A stretch of 15,634 nt of DNA from CAZWSE01 sp964636575 (GTDB lineage: Bacteria > Pseudomonadota > Alphaproteobacteria > Rhodobacterales > Rhodobacteraceae). The stretch lies in the NCBI GenBank assembly GCA_964636575.1, contig CAZWSE010000079.1:1-15634 (forward strand), read 5' to 3'. The notes under the pieces are model-generated. The model ran no database searches. It saw only the letters and a program-made list of their open reading frames with translations, and had not been told where the DNA came from. Made by a program: the position numbers and the translations under genes. Numbering within the stretch: the stretch's first letter is position 1; the number at the start of each line of letters is the position of its first letter. Below, piece by piece: positions 1 to 7,069 of this stretch.

Positions 1-751
1 GCTGCACCTTTACCCCCGCACGTTCCAATTCAGACCGGACCGAGCGCGCAATGCCAACTGCCCCGGCCGTATCCCCATGCAGGCAGATCGTATCAATCGG
101 CGTTTCAATCAGCTTGCCTGAGGCGGTGATGATCCCGCCGCGTGTCACCATGTCGACCATGCGCGATGCGGCGAGATCTGCGTCGTGGATGACCGCCCCG
201 TCGAGGCTACGATCCACAAGCGTTGCGTCGTCGTTGTAGGCCCGATCCGCAAAAATCTCGCAGGCGACTTTTGCGCCGAGATCACGCGCCGCCGTTTCAA
301 GTTTGGTTGCGGCGAGCACCATCAGGATCACATCAGGGTCGACTTTCAGGATCGCCTCATAACAGGCCCGCGCGAGGCTTTCGTCCTCGCAGGCCATGTT
401 CGACAAAGCTCCGTGCAGCTTCATGTGCCGTACCTGCCCCCCTGCCGCGCGCGCCATCGCAACGGCTGCGCCAAATTGGTATTGTAGCTGGTGCGCAAGC
501 TCATCATGGGGCACGTTCAACCGCCGCCGCCCGAAGTTTTGCAAATCATCAAAGCCCGGATGCGCGCCGATGCCGACGTCGTTTTCCACTGCCAGCCGCA
601 TCGTCTTGGCCATCACTTGCGGGTCGCCTGCATGAAACCCGCAGGCCACGTTGGCCGAGGTCACCACCTGCAACAGCTCCGCATCTGCCCCCATCACCCA
701 AGGCCCGAAGCTTTCGCCCATATCGGCGTTCAAATCGACTGTCAGGGTCAT
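1..751 (-). CDS. pxpA: LamB/YcsF family protein, 5-oxoprolinase subunit A (partial, 3' end off window)
   Basis: The frame opens with ATG at 751-749 and runs without a stop to base 1, giving 250 residues of a family usually about 250-255 long, so only the last few residues are missing. Motifs seen are VDLNADMGES (res 5-14), ANVACGFHAGDP (33-44), GIGAHPGFDD (60-69), EIFADRAY (165-172) and ICLHGD (222-227), all LamB/YcsF signatures. The usual KPHGALY stretch reads KLHGALS (111-117), a small departure. PxpA works with PxpB and PxpC in ATP-dependent opening of the 5-oxoproline lactam to glutamate in the cytoplasm. Its ATG overlaps the pxpC stop in an ATGA (748-751), so translation is probably coupled. 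The family call is firm; the substrate is inferred, and the unusual operon leaves room for a different lactam. Confidence 0.93.
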   Translation of the reverse strand, partial: MTLTVDLNADMGESFGPWVMGADAELLQVVTSANVACGFHAGDPQVMAKTMRLAVENDVGIGAHPGFDDLQNFGRRRLNVPHDELAHQLQYQFGAAVAMARAAGGQVRHMKLHGALSNMACEDESLARACYEAILKVDPDVILMVLAATKLETAARDLGAKVACEIFADRAYNDDATLVDRSLDGAVIHDADLAASRMVDMVTRGGIITASGKLIETPIDTICLHGDTAGAVGIARSVRSELERAGVKVQ

Positions 752-1767
752 GTGGTGTCCTTTCCGGTGTTCCCGTCTGTCATGCCCGAGATCATTTGAT
801 AGGTCAAAAGGTCCGACATATCGCGCGGGTCGCGGATGCGGGGTTTGGGCGCTTGTGGCAGCGCGTCCAAACGGGCTTGATCGGCCAGATGGATCGCCAC
901 GGCATCTTCTAAAGTGACCCGCTTGAACCTGATCAGCGCTCCTGTCGGGGCTTGCGCTGCAAGGGCCAGATCACAGGGCAGAACAGTGCCGACCCGTGGA
1001 TAGCCCCCGATGGTCTGACAATCCGCCAGCAGAATGTAGGGCGCCCCGTCGCCTGTGATCTGGATATCGCCGGGCGTGATCATTTCAGATAGGATCGACA
1101 GGCCCGCTTGACCCGCCAACCCGTCGCCCCCGTTCAAGCGCACCCCTTGCCGGTTGCTGCGCGCGTCGCGATGAAAGGTGGTGGCTTGGAACGTCTCAAG
1201 CTCCGCCCGATCGAACAGATCATATTGTGGGCCATCCACGTATCGCAATGTGCCCCCCTGGAAGCGGTCTTGGTCGGGCAGCCCCAGCCCCAAACGGCTT
1301 ACGTTTTGGTCCTTGCCCAGCGGCAGTTCCAGCCCTGCGGTCACGATCTGCCCCAAGCCTGCCGCGATATGTGTGGCGCGGCTGCCTAGGATTTGCGGCG
1401 TCTCTACCCCGCCGCCGATGGACAGATAGCCGAAGACCCCCGACACGGCCGCCCCGATGGTCAGCCGTTGCCCTGCTTTGATCAGATGGACCGCGTTCCA
1501 CGCAAGCGCTTCGTCTTCCACGCTGGCCCGCATCGGCGCACCTGTCAGCGCGATCCGTAGCGCCGTGTCTGATATGAAGGTGCCGCCAAAGCCTGCCATC
1601 TCAAGGGCGGCGCAGGTGGTGGGTTGGCCCAGCAATGCAGCCCCTTCGGAGAGGCTCAGTTGGTCAACAGCCCCCCCTGCCGCGACCCCTGCGGAGAGAT
1701 GCCCTGCCCGCCCCATGTCTTGCACGGTGACAGCGGGGCCTGCGTCGAGGACGCGCAGGATGCTCAT
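748..1767 (-). CDS. pxpC: Biotin-dependent carboxyltransferase family, 5-oxoprolinase subunit C (KipA-like)
   Basis: This 339-residue protein matches the KipA/PxpC family (related to allophanate hydrolase subunit 2) in length and motifs. The N-terminus has TVQDMGRAGHLSAGV and GGAVDQLSL; the middle has the GSRATH stretch and GQIV; the C-terminal half has RQGVRLNG, ILSEMITPGDIQ, and the strongly conserved DCQTIGGYPRVGTV. With PxpB it forms the carboxyltransferase-like part of 5-oxoprolinase. It overlaps the neighbours on both sides by ATGA: its ATG sits in the pxpB stop (1764-1767), and its stop in the pxpA start (748-751). The tail of about 45 residues after the RF...LEDAVAIHLAD region is variable and Asp/Arg rich. 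No catalytic residue can be assigned from sequence alone. The family is certain; the substrate is inferred. Confidence 0.93.
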   Translation of the reverse strand: MSILRVLDAGPAVTVQDMGRAGHLSAGVAAGGAVDQLSLSEGAALLGQPTTCAALEMAGFGGTFISDTALRIALTGAPMRASVEDEALAWNAVHLIKAGQRLTIGAAVSGVFGYLSIGGGVETPQILGSRATHIAAGLGQIVTAGLELPLGKDQNVSRLGLGLPDQDRFQGGTLRYVDGPQYDLFDRAELETFQATTFHRDARSNRQGVRLNGGDGLAGQAGLSILSEMITPGDIQITGDGAPYILLADCQTIGGYPRVGTVLPCDLALAAQAPTGALIRFKRVTLEDAVAIHLADQARLDALPQAPKPRIRDPRDMSDLLTYQMISGMTDGNTGKDTT

Positions 1768-2477
1768 GCCAAAGGCTCTGATCGGGGGGCGGTGCTGTCC
1801 AGTTCTGACGCGTCGACCGCATGCAATTGCACCATGTCCCCCGCTTTCAGCGCAAAAGCCGGGTCACGGGTCGCATTGAAACACTCAAACCGCGTTTGCC
1901 CCACATGCCGCCAGCCCGTGGGGGCGTCTGCCGCGTAGATAATCAACTGCCGGATGGCGACCACAAGTGCGCCGCGTTTCATCTGTTTGGTCAGACCGGT
2001 CTGACGCGGAATGTTCCAGTTGTCGGGCAATGTGCCCATGTAAGGCTGCCCCGGCGCAAAGCCCAGCGCCAGCACTTGCACGGGCTGCGCTGTGAAGGAT
2101 GCGATGGCTTCAGCCTCGGTTTCGCCAGCCAGCTTTGCAGCCTCGGCCAGTTGCGGGCCAAGATCCCCCCCAAACGCGCAAGGTACATGCCAAAGCGTGC
2201 GCCCGGCGGGCAGATCCGCGGCGAACCAGTCGCGGGTTGTAAGCGCGTCGCATAACCGGCTGTGAAGATCATCATGGCCCAGCGCCTTCGGATCAAACCG
2301 CACAAAAACCGACGCCAATGCAGTTGCCGTTTCTTCCACCCCGCCCCAGCCTTGCGCATCGACATAAGCGCGAAACCCCAAGGCCGCGCGGTTGGCTGTT
2401 TCAGACAAGGCATCGGCAAACTGGATCAGATAGCCCGTCACCCCAAGCGGTCTTATGCGGGGGAAGACGTCGCTCAT
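1764..2477 (-). CDS. pxpB: 5-oxoprolinase subunit B-like (KipI family), divergent
   Basis: This is a 237-residue KipI/PxpB-type protein. I chose ATG 2477 (MSDVFPRIRPLG) over an upstream in-frame ATG at 2498, because 2477 gives an ATGA overlap with the kynA stop (2474-2477), the same junction used between the following genes, and because the domain starts there. Family marks are FPRIRPLGVTGYLIQF at the N-terminus, the GGDLGPQLAEAAKLAG block (about res 103-118), LGFAPGQPYMGTLPDNWNIPR (138-158, interrupted by changes), and GWRHVGQT (188-195). Several positions differ from the family pattern as I recall it: the usual His before the LGF block appears to be Phe128, PGF is PGQ, GSVGIA is GALVVA, and PGGW is PTGW. 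It should pair with PxpC. The divergence leaves activity on 5-oxoproline open. Confidence 0.88.
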   Translation of the reverse strand: MSDVFPRIRPLGVTGYLIQFADALSETANRAALGFRAYVDAQGWGGVEETATALASVFVRFDPKALGHDDLHSRLCDALTTRDWFAADLPAGRTLWHVPCAFGGDLGPQLAEAAKLAGETEAEAIASFTAQPVQVLALGFAPGQPYMGTLPDNWNIPRQTGLTKQMKRGALVVAIRQLIIYAADAPTGWRHVGQTRFECFNATRDPAFALKAGDMVQLHAVDASELDSTAPRSEPLA

Positions 2478-3307
2478 AGATCGCCGCGCATGTGCCACAG
2501 TTCAGGGAACAGTTCGACCTCAAGCATGCGGCGCAGGTATTTCACGCCGCTTGTGCCGCCTGTGCCGCGTTTGAAACCGATGACGCGCTCAACCGTGGTG
2601 ACGTGATTGAACCGCCAGCGACGAAAGTAGTCTTCGAGGTCCATCAGCTTTTCGGCGAGCTCATAGATGTCCCAGTGTTGTTCGGGGGATTTGTAGATGG
2701 TGGCCCATGCCTCCATCACCTTTGGGTCCGACGCATGGGGGCTGCGCATTTTGTAGACACTTGGATCGAATTTCAGGTTCAATTCGGCCTCTAGCGCCCG
2801 CAGCGCCACATGATAGAGCGATGGATTGTCCAGTTCCGCCGTCAGTTTGCCGTGCAAATCGGTGCGGTGTTCGTGGACTTTCAGCATTTGCAAGTTGCGG
2901 TTTCCAAGCACGTATTCGATCAGCCTGTATTGGTGCGATTGAAAACCGGACGAGGCCCCCAAGGCATCGCGGAACGTGGTGTAGTCGCTGGGCGTCATGG
3001 TGCGCAGCACGTCCCACGCGTTGTTGAGTTGCTCAAATATCCGCGCCACGCGGGCCAGCATTTTGAAGGCCTGATTGTGCCGCCCCTGCCCGATGTAGGT
3101 GCGGGCCGCATCCAGTTCGTGCAGGATCAGCCGCATCCAAAGCTCTGACGTTTGGTGCTGGATGATGAACAGCATCTCGTCGTGGGCCTCCGATAGCGGC
3201 CCTTGTGCGTCGAGCATTTTATCCATGCCCAGATAGTCGCCATAGCTCATGTCGGATTTGAACGACATCTTGGCGCCGTCTTGGGCGGGATCATAGGCGT
3301 CGGTCAA
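2474..3307 (-). CDS. kynA: Tryptophan 2,3-dioxygenase
   Basis: This heme enzyme opens the indole ring of L-tryptophan with O2 to give N-formylkynurenine, the first step of the kynurenine pathway. The 277 residues show FIIQHQTSELWM (res 47-58), YTTFRDALGASSGFQSHQYR (109-128), the heme-ligand segment FNHVTTVERVIG with His235, and the GTGGTSG loop (248-254). Residues equivalent to Xanthomonas TDO Phe51, His55, Tyr113, Arg117, His240 and Thr254 are all present (F47, H51, Y109, R113, H235, T249), so it should be active. The start is TTG at 3307-3305, supported by AAGGAG seven bases upstream (3315-3320); the first internal ATG (codon 14) lacks such support. It sits 23 bases after the dehydrogenase gene and overlaps pxpB by ATGA. 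No kynB or kynU is in the window. Confidence 0.95.
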   Translation of the reverse strand: MTDAYDPAQDGAKMSFKSDMSYGDYLGMDKMLDAQGPLSEAHDEMLFIIQHQTSELWMRLILHELDAARTYIGQGRHNQAFKMLARVARIFEQLNNAWDVLRTMTPSDYTTFRDALGASSGFQSHQYRLIEYVLGNRNLQMLKVHEHRTDLHGKLTAELDNPSLYHVALRALEAELNLKFDPSVYKMRSPHASDPKVMEAWATIYKSPEQHWDIYELAEKLMDLEDYFRRWRFNHVTTVERVIGFKRGTGGTSGVKYLRRMLEVELFPELWHMRGDL

Positions 3308-3330
3308 GGGTGTGCTCCTTGCTTTTGCGC

Positions 3331-4167
3331 TTAGGTCTTTTTGCGATCATCCGGCACGTTCATACCGGCAAGCCCGCTGTTGCCCAGATCGACCGAGGCA
3401 AACGGCCCACCGTGGCACATGTGCCCCACATCATGCGGGTTCAGTGGTTCAGCTTCAGCCAAGACCTTTTCGGCATAGTCTTCAGCGTTGTCTTTCGGGC
3501 GGTAGCCAAGGAAAGATGCATTGGCATTGTCGACAGGCGCGCGGTCGTTATTGGACACACCATAGCAGATCGTGAACCCTGTGACGGGTGTATCGATGGA
3601 CCGTTGCACCAGTTGGATCAGGTCATCATAGCTGAGCCACGACCCGAGCGAGCGTGGGTTGTTGACCTGTGCGGCTGACAAGATGCGCAGATGCACCGAT
3701 TCAATGCCCCGCTTTTCCCAATACATCCGGCCCAGATCTTCGGTGAAGCACTTGGCCAGCCCGTAGAAGGTATCTGGTCGGTGCGGGACATCTGTGCCGA
3801 TGAATTCATTCTTGGGATACATACCAACCGCGTGGATGGACGAGGCATAAACCACCCGCCGCGCCCCGTGTTTGTGCGCTGCTTCCCAGACGTTGTAGGA
3901 CCCGACGAAATTCGGGCCGAGCAGGTCTTCAAAGGGCGCTTCATCGACGATCGCGCCGAAGTGGATGATCATGTCGGCGCCTTCGCACAGATCCACGATG
4001 GCCGCTTTGTCCGCCAGATCGGCTTTCACGTAAGTCTCGCCCGCGTAAAGCTTGCCGATGTCATCCGCGATGTCAGTGGACACCAACGTGTCGCACATCT
4101 TGGCCAGCGGTTCGCGCAGGTAGGATCCAAGGCGGCCTGCGGCTCCGGTGAGGACGAGTTTTTTCAT
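3331..4167 (-). CDS. NAD-dependent epimerase/dehydratase family protein, uronate dehydrogenase-like
   Basis: This 278-residue extended short-chain dehydrogenase has the Rossmann motif TGAAGRLG (res 7-14), an Asp at the end of the second strand (STDIAD, Asp32) that favours NAD, YASSIHAVG (107-115) supplying the catalytic Ser, and the YxxxK pair Tyr135/Lys139. Further along, KCFTEDLGRMY, SWLSYDDL and FLGYRPKDNAE resemble Agrobacterium uronate dehydrogenase, which oxidises glucuronate or galacturonate to the aldaric lactone. The resemblance extends over most of the chain, including an Asn-Asn-x-Arg segment around 169-172. The gene lies 31 bases after the aldolase gene and 23 bases before kynA, the only loose junctions in the operon. 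The subfamily is a good guess; the substrate could be another sugar acid or cyclic hemiacetal. ATG at 4167 fits the family N-terminus exactly. Confidence 0.85.
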   Translation of the reverse strand: MKKLVLTGAAGRLGSYLREPLAKMCDTLVSTDIADDIGKLYAGETYVKADLADKAAIVDLCEGADMIIHFGAIVDEAPFEDLLGPNFVGSYNVWEAAHKHGARRVVYASSIHAVGMYPKNEFIGTDVPHRPDTFYGLAKCFTEDLGRMYWEKRGIESVHLRILSAAQVNNPRSLGSWLSYDDLIQLVQRSIDTPVTGFTICYGVSNNDRAPVDNANASFLGYRPKDNAEDYAEKVLAEAEPLNPHDVGHMCHGGPFASVDLGNSGLAGMNVPDDRKKT

Positions 4168-4198
4168 GTCTATGTTCCTGTTTCTTGTCAGTTTGGCC

Positions 4199-4972
4199 TC
4201 AGGCCAGTTTGCTTTTCATGGTCGAGACCAGTGTATCGGCGGCTTTCGCCAGAAGGGCTGTGTCGCTGCCGCAAGCCACGAAGGTGAACCCGTCGTTCAG
4301 CAGATCAGCCGCAAAGGCGGGGTCATTCACAAGCGTGCCCACAGGCACCCCCATTTCCATCAGCTTTTTGGCGGCGGGTTTGATGAGATCCCAAACATCC
4401 CCGTCCATAGGCCGCCCAAGCTTGCCCATATCGGCGGCAATGTCGGCGGGTCCGAAGAAGATACCACTAACGCCGTCCAGCGCACCGATCTCAGTCGCAA
4501 GCCCCACGGCCTCAACCGTTTCAAGCTGCAACAACACGGTCGTCTCATCCTCGACCTTTGCAGCGTAATCGGCGATCCGCCCGAACTTGTTGGCGCGTGT
4601 GTTGCCGGACACGCCGCGGATGCCGTTGGGCGGATAGCGTGTCGCGGCGATGGCGGCTTTGGCCTCATCCACATTGCCGATCATGGGGAACAAAAGCCCC
4701 TCGGCCCCAAGATCAAGCACGCGTTTCACTGCAACAGGATCATTCCATTCAACCCGCACAAGGGCGGTGGTGTCGTAGCTGGCAAAGACCTGTAATTGGG
4801 CAAGGACAGAGAAATAATCGTTGGGTGAATGTTCCATATCGATCAGCGCCCAATCAAAGCCCGAGGGCGCTGTAACCTCTGCCCCGAAGCCCGAACACAG
4901 CGAAATCCAAAGCCCGATCTGTTTTTCCCCGCGGGCAAGGGCTGCGGTGAAAGGATTGCTGGCGAGTTTCAT
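4199..4972 (-). CDS. HpcH/HpaI family aldolase
   Basis: This 257-residue class II pyruvate aldolase cleaves a 4-hydroxy-2-oxo acid into pyruvate and an aldehyde, or makes the reverse condensation, using a divalent metal. Residues matching E. coli HpaI His45, Arg70, Glu149 and Asp175 are visible as His48 (DMEHSPND), Arg73 (VRVEWND), Glu151 (LLQLETVEAV) and Asp177 (GPADIAADMG). The IRGVSGNTRANKFGR segment (118-132) is also typical. Likely relatives are 4-hydroxy-2-oxoheptanedioate aldolase and 2-dehydro-3-deoxyglucarate aldolase; the sequence alone does not decide. The ATG at 4972 shares one base with the TGA of the upstream FAD enzyme (TGATG), so the two are probably translationally coupled and may act in sequence. 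Together with the uronate-dehydrogenase-like enzyme this suggests catabolism of an oxidised sugar acid or a related hydroxy acid. Confidence 0.92.
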   Translation of the reverse strand: MKLASNPFTAALARGEKQIGLWISLCSGFGAEVTAPSGFDWALIDMEHSPNDYFSVLAQLQVFASYDTTALVRVEWNDPVAVKRVLDLGAEGLLFPMIGNVDEAKAAIAATRYPPNGIRGVSGNTRANKFGRIADYAAKVEDETTVLLQLETVEAVGLATEIGALDGVSGIFFGPADIAADMGKLGRPMDGDVWDLIKPAAKKLMEMGVPVGTLVNDPAFAADLLNDGFTFVACGSDTALLAKAADTLVSTMKSKLA

Positions 4973-6189
4973 CAGATCACGGCCTTTTCGATGTAGGGTG
5001 TGTTGCTGGCGATCCGGTCATATCCCAGCGGCGACAGATCAAGACTGCGGTATTCGCCGTAGGTCAAAAGCTCTGACATGGCGCGGCCCATCGCGGGGGA
5101 TTGTTGCAGCCCGTGGCCGGAGAACCCGTTTTGGAACATGAAGTTCTCAACCTCATTGTGCGGGCCAATGATCGCGTTGTGATCGAGCGTATTATAGGCG
5201 TAGTGCCCCGCCCATTCGCTTTGCACTTTGATGGCCTCAAACTGCGGGATACGGGTCGCGAGGATGGGCCAGACGTGATCCTGCCAGATGCTGTGATCCA
5301 TATCGAAATCATCATAGGCCACGGCGGGGTCCACATCCGTATGCCCCCCTGTCTGGTAAGTCCCGCCCCCGTTTTCGCGCACATGCACGCCAGAGGGGTC
5401 AATGGTCAGCGGCAGGTCCCGATCCAAAGGCTGTTCGGCTTTGAACACCCATGAATAGCGCTTGCGTGGCTCGACCGGAATTTTGATGCCCGCCATTTCA
5501 GAGGTACGCGTGGCGCGCGGGCCGGAGGCATTGACGACAGCACCGCAGGAAATGACCTCTCCGCTGGCCAGCGTCACGCTTTCGACTTTTGTGCCCGCCG
5601 CGTTATTGGTCATAGCGGTCACTTCGTTGTGGATGTATTCCGCACCGTTTTCGCCTGCGATCCGGCGTTGCCAGTCAAAGACGGCTGATCCGTCCCAATA
5701 GCCTTCATCCACCAGATTGATTGATCCCAACACGACGTCATCGACGTTGTAGAAAGGGTATGCGGCTTTGATCTCATCAGGGGTCATCAATTGGGTGGCA
5801 GCGCCTGCGGCCTGTTGAACCTTGAGGTTGTCGCGTAAGGTACCGGCAAATTCGTCCGTGTCGGCCAGATACATATACCCAAAGCTGCGGATCGTGAGGT
5901 CCGGCACGCGGGTATCGCCGCCCATAAATTCGCGCAGGCCTTTGATGTATTCCGCACCAAACTGCGAAATCCGCACGTTCAATTCTGTGGAATACTGCTG
6001 CCGGATGCAGCTGTTGGTATGGGCGGTGGAGCAGAGCGAATAGCTCGGATCGCGCTCAACCACCAAAATAGTGCCGTTGAAGTCGGGATTGTTGGTCAAA
6101 AACCACGCCGTAGACGACCCGTGGATCGCCCCGCCGACGATGACAACATCGTAGCTTTTGCGCTTGGGGGCTTGGTGCGAAGGGCTCAT
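4972..6189 (-). CDS. FAD-dependent oxidoreductase (DAO/sarcosine-oxidase-beta type)
   Basis: This 405-residue flavoprotein is the first gene of the operon. The N-terminal dinucleotide motif VVIVGGAIHGSSTAWFL (res 15-31) has Ala21 where GxGxxG usually has its second Gly, and VVERD (43-47) carries the acidic residue that binds the FAD ribose. The C-terminal GHGLQQSPAMGRAMSELL is the second FAD-contact region of DAO-fold oxidases, and NASGPRATR (about 219-227) is also typical. Members oxidise amines, N-methyl amino acids or D-amino acids. An AAGGA lies ten bases before ATG 6189 (6200-6204), which supports the start. It overlaps the aldolase gene by one base. The substrate is not readable from sequence; an amino or imino acid giving a keto acid for the aldolase is an inference. 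Confidence 0.9.
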   Translation of the reverse strand: MSPSHQAPKRKSYDVVIVGGAIHGSSTAWFLTNNPDFNGTILVVERDPSYSLCSTAHTNSCIRQQYSTELNVRISQFGAEYIKGLREFMGGDTRVPDLTIRSFGYMYLADTDEFAGTLRDNLKVQQAAGAATQLMTPDEIKAAYPFYNVDDVVLGSINLVDEGYWDGSAVFDWQRRIAGENGAEYIHNEVTAMTNNAAGTKVESVTLASGEVISCGAVVNASGPRATRTSEMAGIKIPVEPRKRYSWVFKAEQPLDRDLPLTIDPSGVHVRENGGGTYQTGGHTDVDPAVAYDDFDMDHSIWQDHVWPILATRIPQFEAIKVQSEWAGHYAYNTLDHNAIIGPHNEVENFMFQNGFSGHGLQQSPAMGRAMSELLTYGEYRSLDLSPLGYDRIASNTPYIEKAVI

Positions 6190-6330
6190 ATTTGGGGCAT
6201 CCTTTGGAATCGTCGTATCGCCCGACAGTAGAACCGTGCTTTGGCTTGAGTTTCAAATGATTTCATCTGATTGCAGTTTGGTCAGACTGCCCTAAATCCT
6301 TGTGTAAGAGCTTTGCATAGGATCCGACCC
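6190..6330. promoter_or_regulatory. Divergent promoter region with an 18-bp imperfect palindrome
   Basis: This 141-base region separates the operon from the divergent DCC gene. It contains TCAAATGA-TT-TCATCTGA at 6253-6270: two 8-base arms matching at 7 of 8 positions around a two-base centre. On the minus strand a candidate -35 TTGAAA (6256-6251) overlaps one arm and is followed, after 17 bases, by a weak -10 TTCTAC (6233-6228), placing a start near 6221 and leaving a leader of about 31 bases. A regulator bound to the palindrome would sit on the -35, which suggests repression. The regulator is not in the window and the palindrome matches no consensus I can name. Confidence 0.4.
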
Positions 6331-6708
6331 ATGTCTGACGACAAAACCGCTGTGCTTTACAACGCAGACTGCCCCGTCTGCAATTTCGAGATCAGCCACT
6401 ACGCCAAGTACGCGGATACCAAAGGGCTGCCGATCCGGTTTGATGATCTCAACACTGATGCACTGGCGGAATGGGGGCTGGACAGTGATACGGCTGCGCG
6501 CAGGCTTTACGTGACCAAAGACGGGCAGCTTTATTCGGGGATCCCGGCGTTTTTGATCCTATGGGCGGATATGCCCCGCTACACATGGGTCGCCCGCATT
6601 GTGGGCTTGCCTGGGATCAAGCAGCTGTCAGGGCTGGCTTATGACTACGTGCTGGCGCCCGTGATCTACAAAATGCACCTGCGGCGACAAAGCAAAGCTG
6701 CGGATTAA
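6331..6708 (+). CDS. DCC-family (DUF393) thiol-disulfide oxidoreductase
   Basis: This 125-residue protein begins MSDDKTAVLYNADCPVCNFE. The early Asp-Cys-x-x-Cys (DCPVC, about res 13-17) after a short beta strand is the hallmark of the DCC family, a thioredoxin-like group with assumed but mostly untested redox function. The rest fits: RFDDLNTDA, then RLYVTKDGQLYSGIPAFLILW, and a basic, hydrophobic tail. I chose ATG 6331 because the family starts there; a TTG 60 bases upstream would add a stretch with no family match. AGGAT precedes the ATG. Its TAA is interleaved with the stop of the convergent DUF6455 gene in a TTAA (6705-6708). No partner is evident; the divergent operon may share its control region. 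Confidence 0.88.
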   Translation: MSDDKTAVLYNADCPVCNFEISHYAKYADTKGLPIRFDDLNTDALAEWGLDSDTAARRLYVTKDGQLYSGIPAFLILWADMPRYTWVARIVGLPGIKQLSGLAYDYVLAPVIYKMHLRRQSKAAD

Positions 6709-6956
6709 GAACGCAGCGCCCTTAAGAAGTCGGTGTTACGGCAAAAGCTCGGCGCGGTTTGAACCGGTGTTTCAGCGCTCAGGCGCGCTTCGCAGTGATC
6801 GGGGTTTGAACAGTCTGTGCAGCGCAGAACTGCATCCGTCAGTTCATCAATCGAGACCGCGCCAGAGCGTGTTTTGCGTTCAAGATCGACGCCCAAACTG
6901 CTGGCCATGCGGTCCACCAAAGCGGCGTGTCGTTTCAAAACGGATATATTGCGCAT
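6705..6956 (-). CDS. DUF6455 family small protein
   Basis: The 83-residue product starts MRNISVLKRHAALVDRMASS. It matches the DUF6455 pattern common in Rhodobacteraceae: a helical N-terminus with DRMASSLGVDL, then VSIDELTDAVLRCTDCSNPDHC with three Cys, and a final P-x-FCRNTDFL with a fourth Cys. Four conserved Cys could bind a metal or a cluster, but no function is established to my knowledge. Two adjacent ATGs exist (6959 and 6956); AGGA at 6963-6966 lies three and six bases away respectively, so 6956 is slightly better. An in-frame ATG at 7055 is rejected because it would run through the promoter. A strong FNR-type operator lies upstream, so expression under low oxygen is likely. It converges on the DCC gene with a four-base stop overlap. 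Confidence 0.85.
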   Translation of the reverse strand: MRNISVLKRHAALVDRMASSLGVDLERKTRSGAVSIDELTDAVLRCTDCSNPDHCEARLSAETPVQTAPSFCRNTDFLRALRS

Positions 6957-6983
6957 CATGCGTCCTTTCCCATTGGAATGGTG

Positions 6984-7027
6984 ACACTGTAGCGTCCCCC
7001 GCCCGACGCGACCTTGACCCATGTCAA
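6984..7027 (-). promoter_or_regulatory. Putative class II FnrL/FNR promoter for the DUF6455 gene
   Basis: TTGACCCATGTCAA (7014-7027) is a perfect inverted repeat TTGAC-N4-GTCAA and a close match to the FNR/FnrL consensus TTGAT-N4-ATCAA. On the minus strand a -10-like TACAGT lies at 6991-6986, which predicts transcription from about 6979. The operator centre (7020.5) is then about 41.5 bases upstream, the standard position for class II activation by the CRP/FNR family. The gene start is only some 20 bases further. Other family members (DNR, NnrR) use similar sites, so the exact regulator is open. Confidence 0.6.
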
Positions 7028-7069
7028 ATACAAAGAGGGGGAAAAATGCGGGCAAATTGTCAGAACGGG

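Noticed and set aside
223..912. Long plus-strand open frame of 229 codons
   Set aside because: It is antisense to pxpA and the end of pxpC, is Arg/Pro/His rich as expected from reading GC-rich coding DNA on the other strand, and has no family resemblance.
4148..4795. 215-codon plus-strand open frame over the aldolase gene
   Set aside because: It is the antisense shadow of the aldolase and the start of the dehydrogenase gene; composition is typical of shadows.
6056..6256. 66-codon minus-strand frame as a leader peptide before the FAD oxidoreductase
   Set aside because: Most of it overlaps the oxidoreductase in another frame and also spans its promoter region; there is no supporting ribosome-binding site or sequence pattern.
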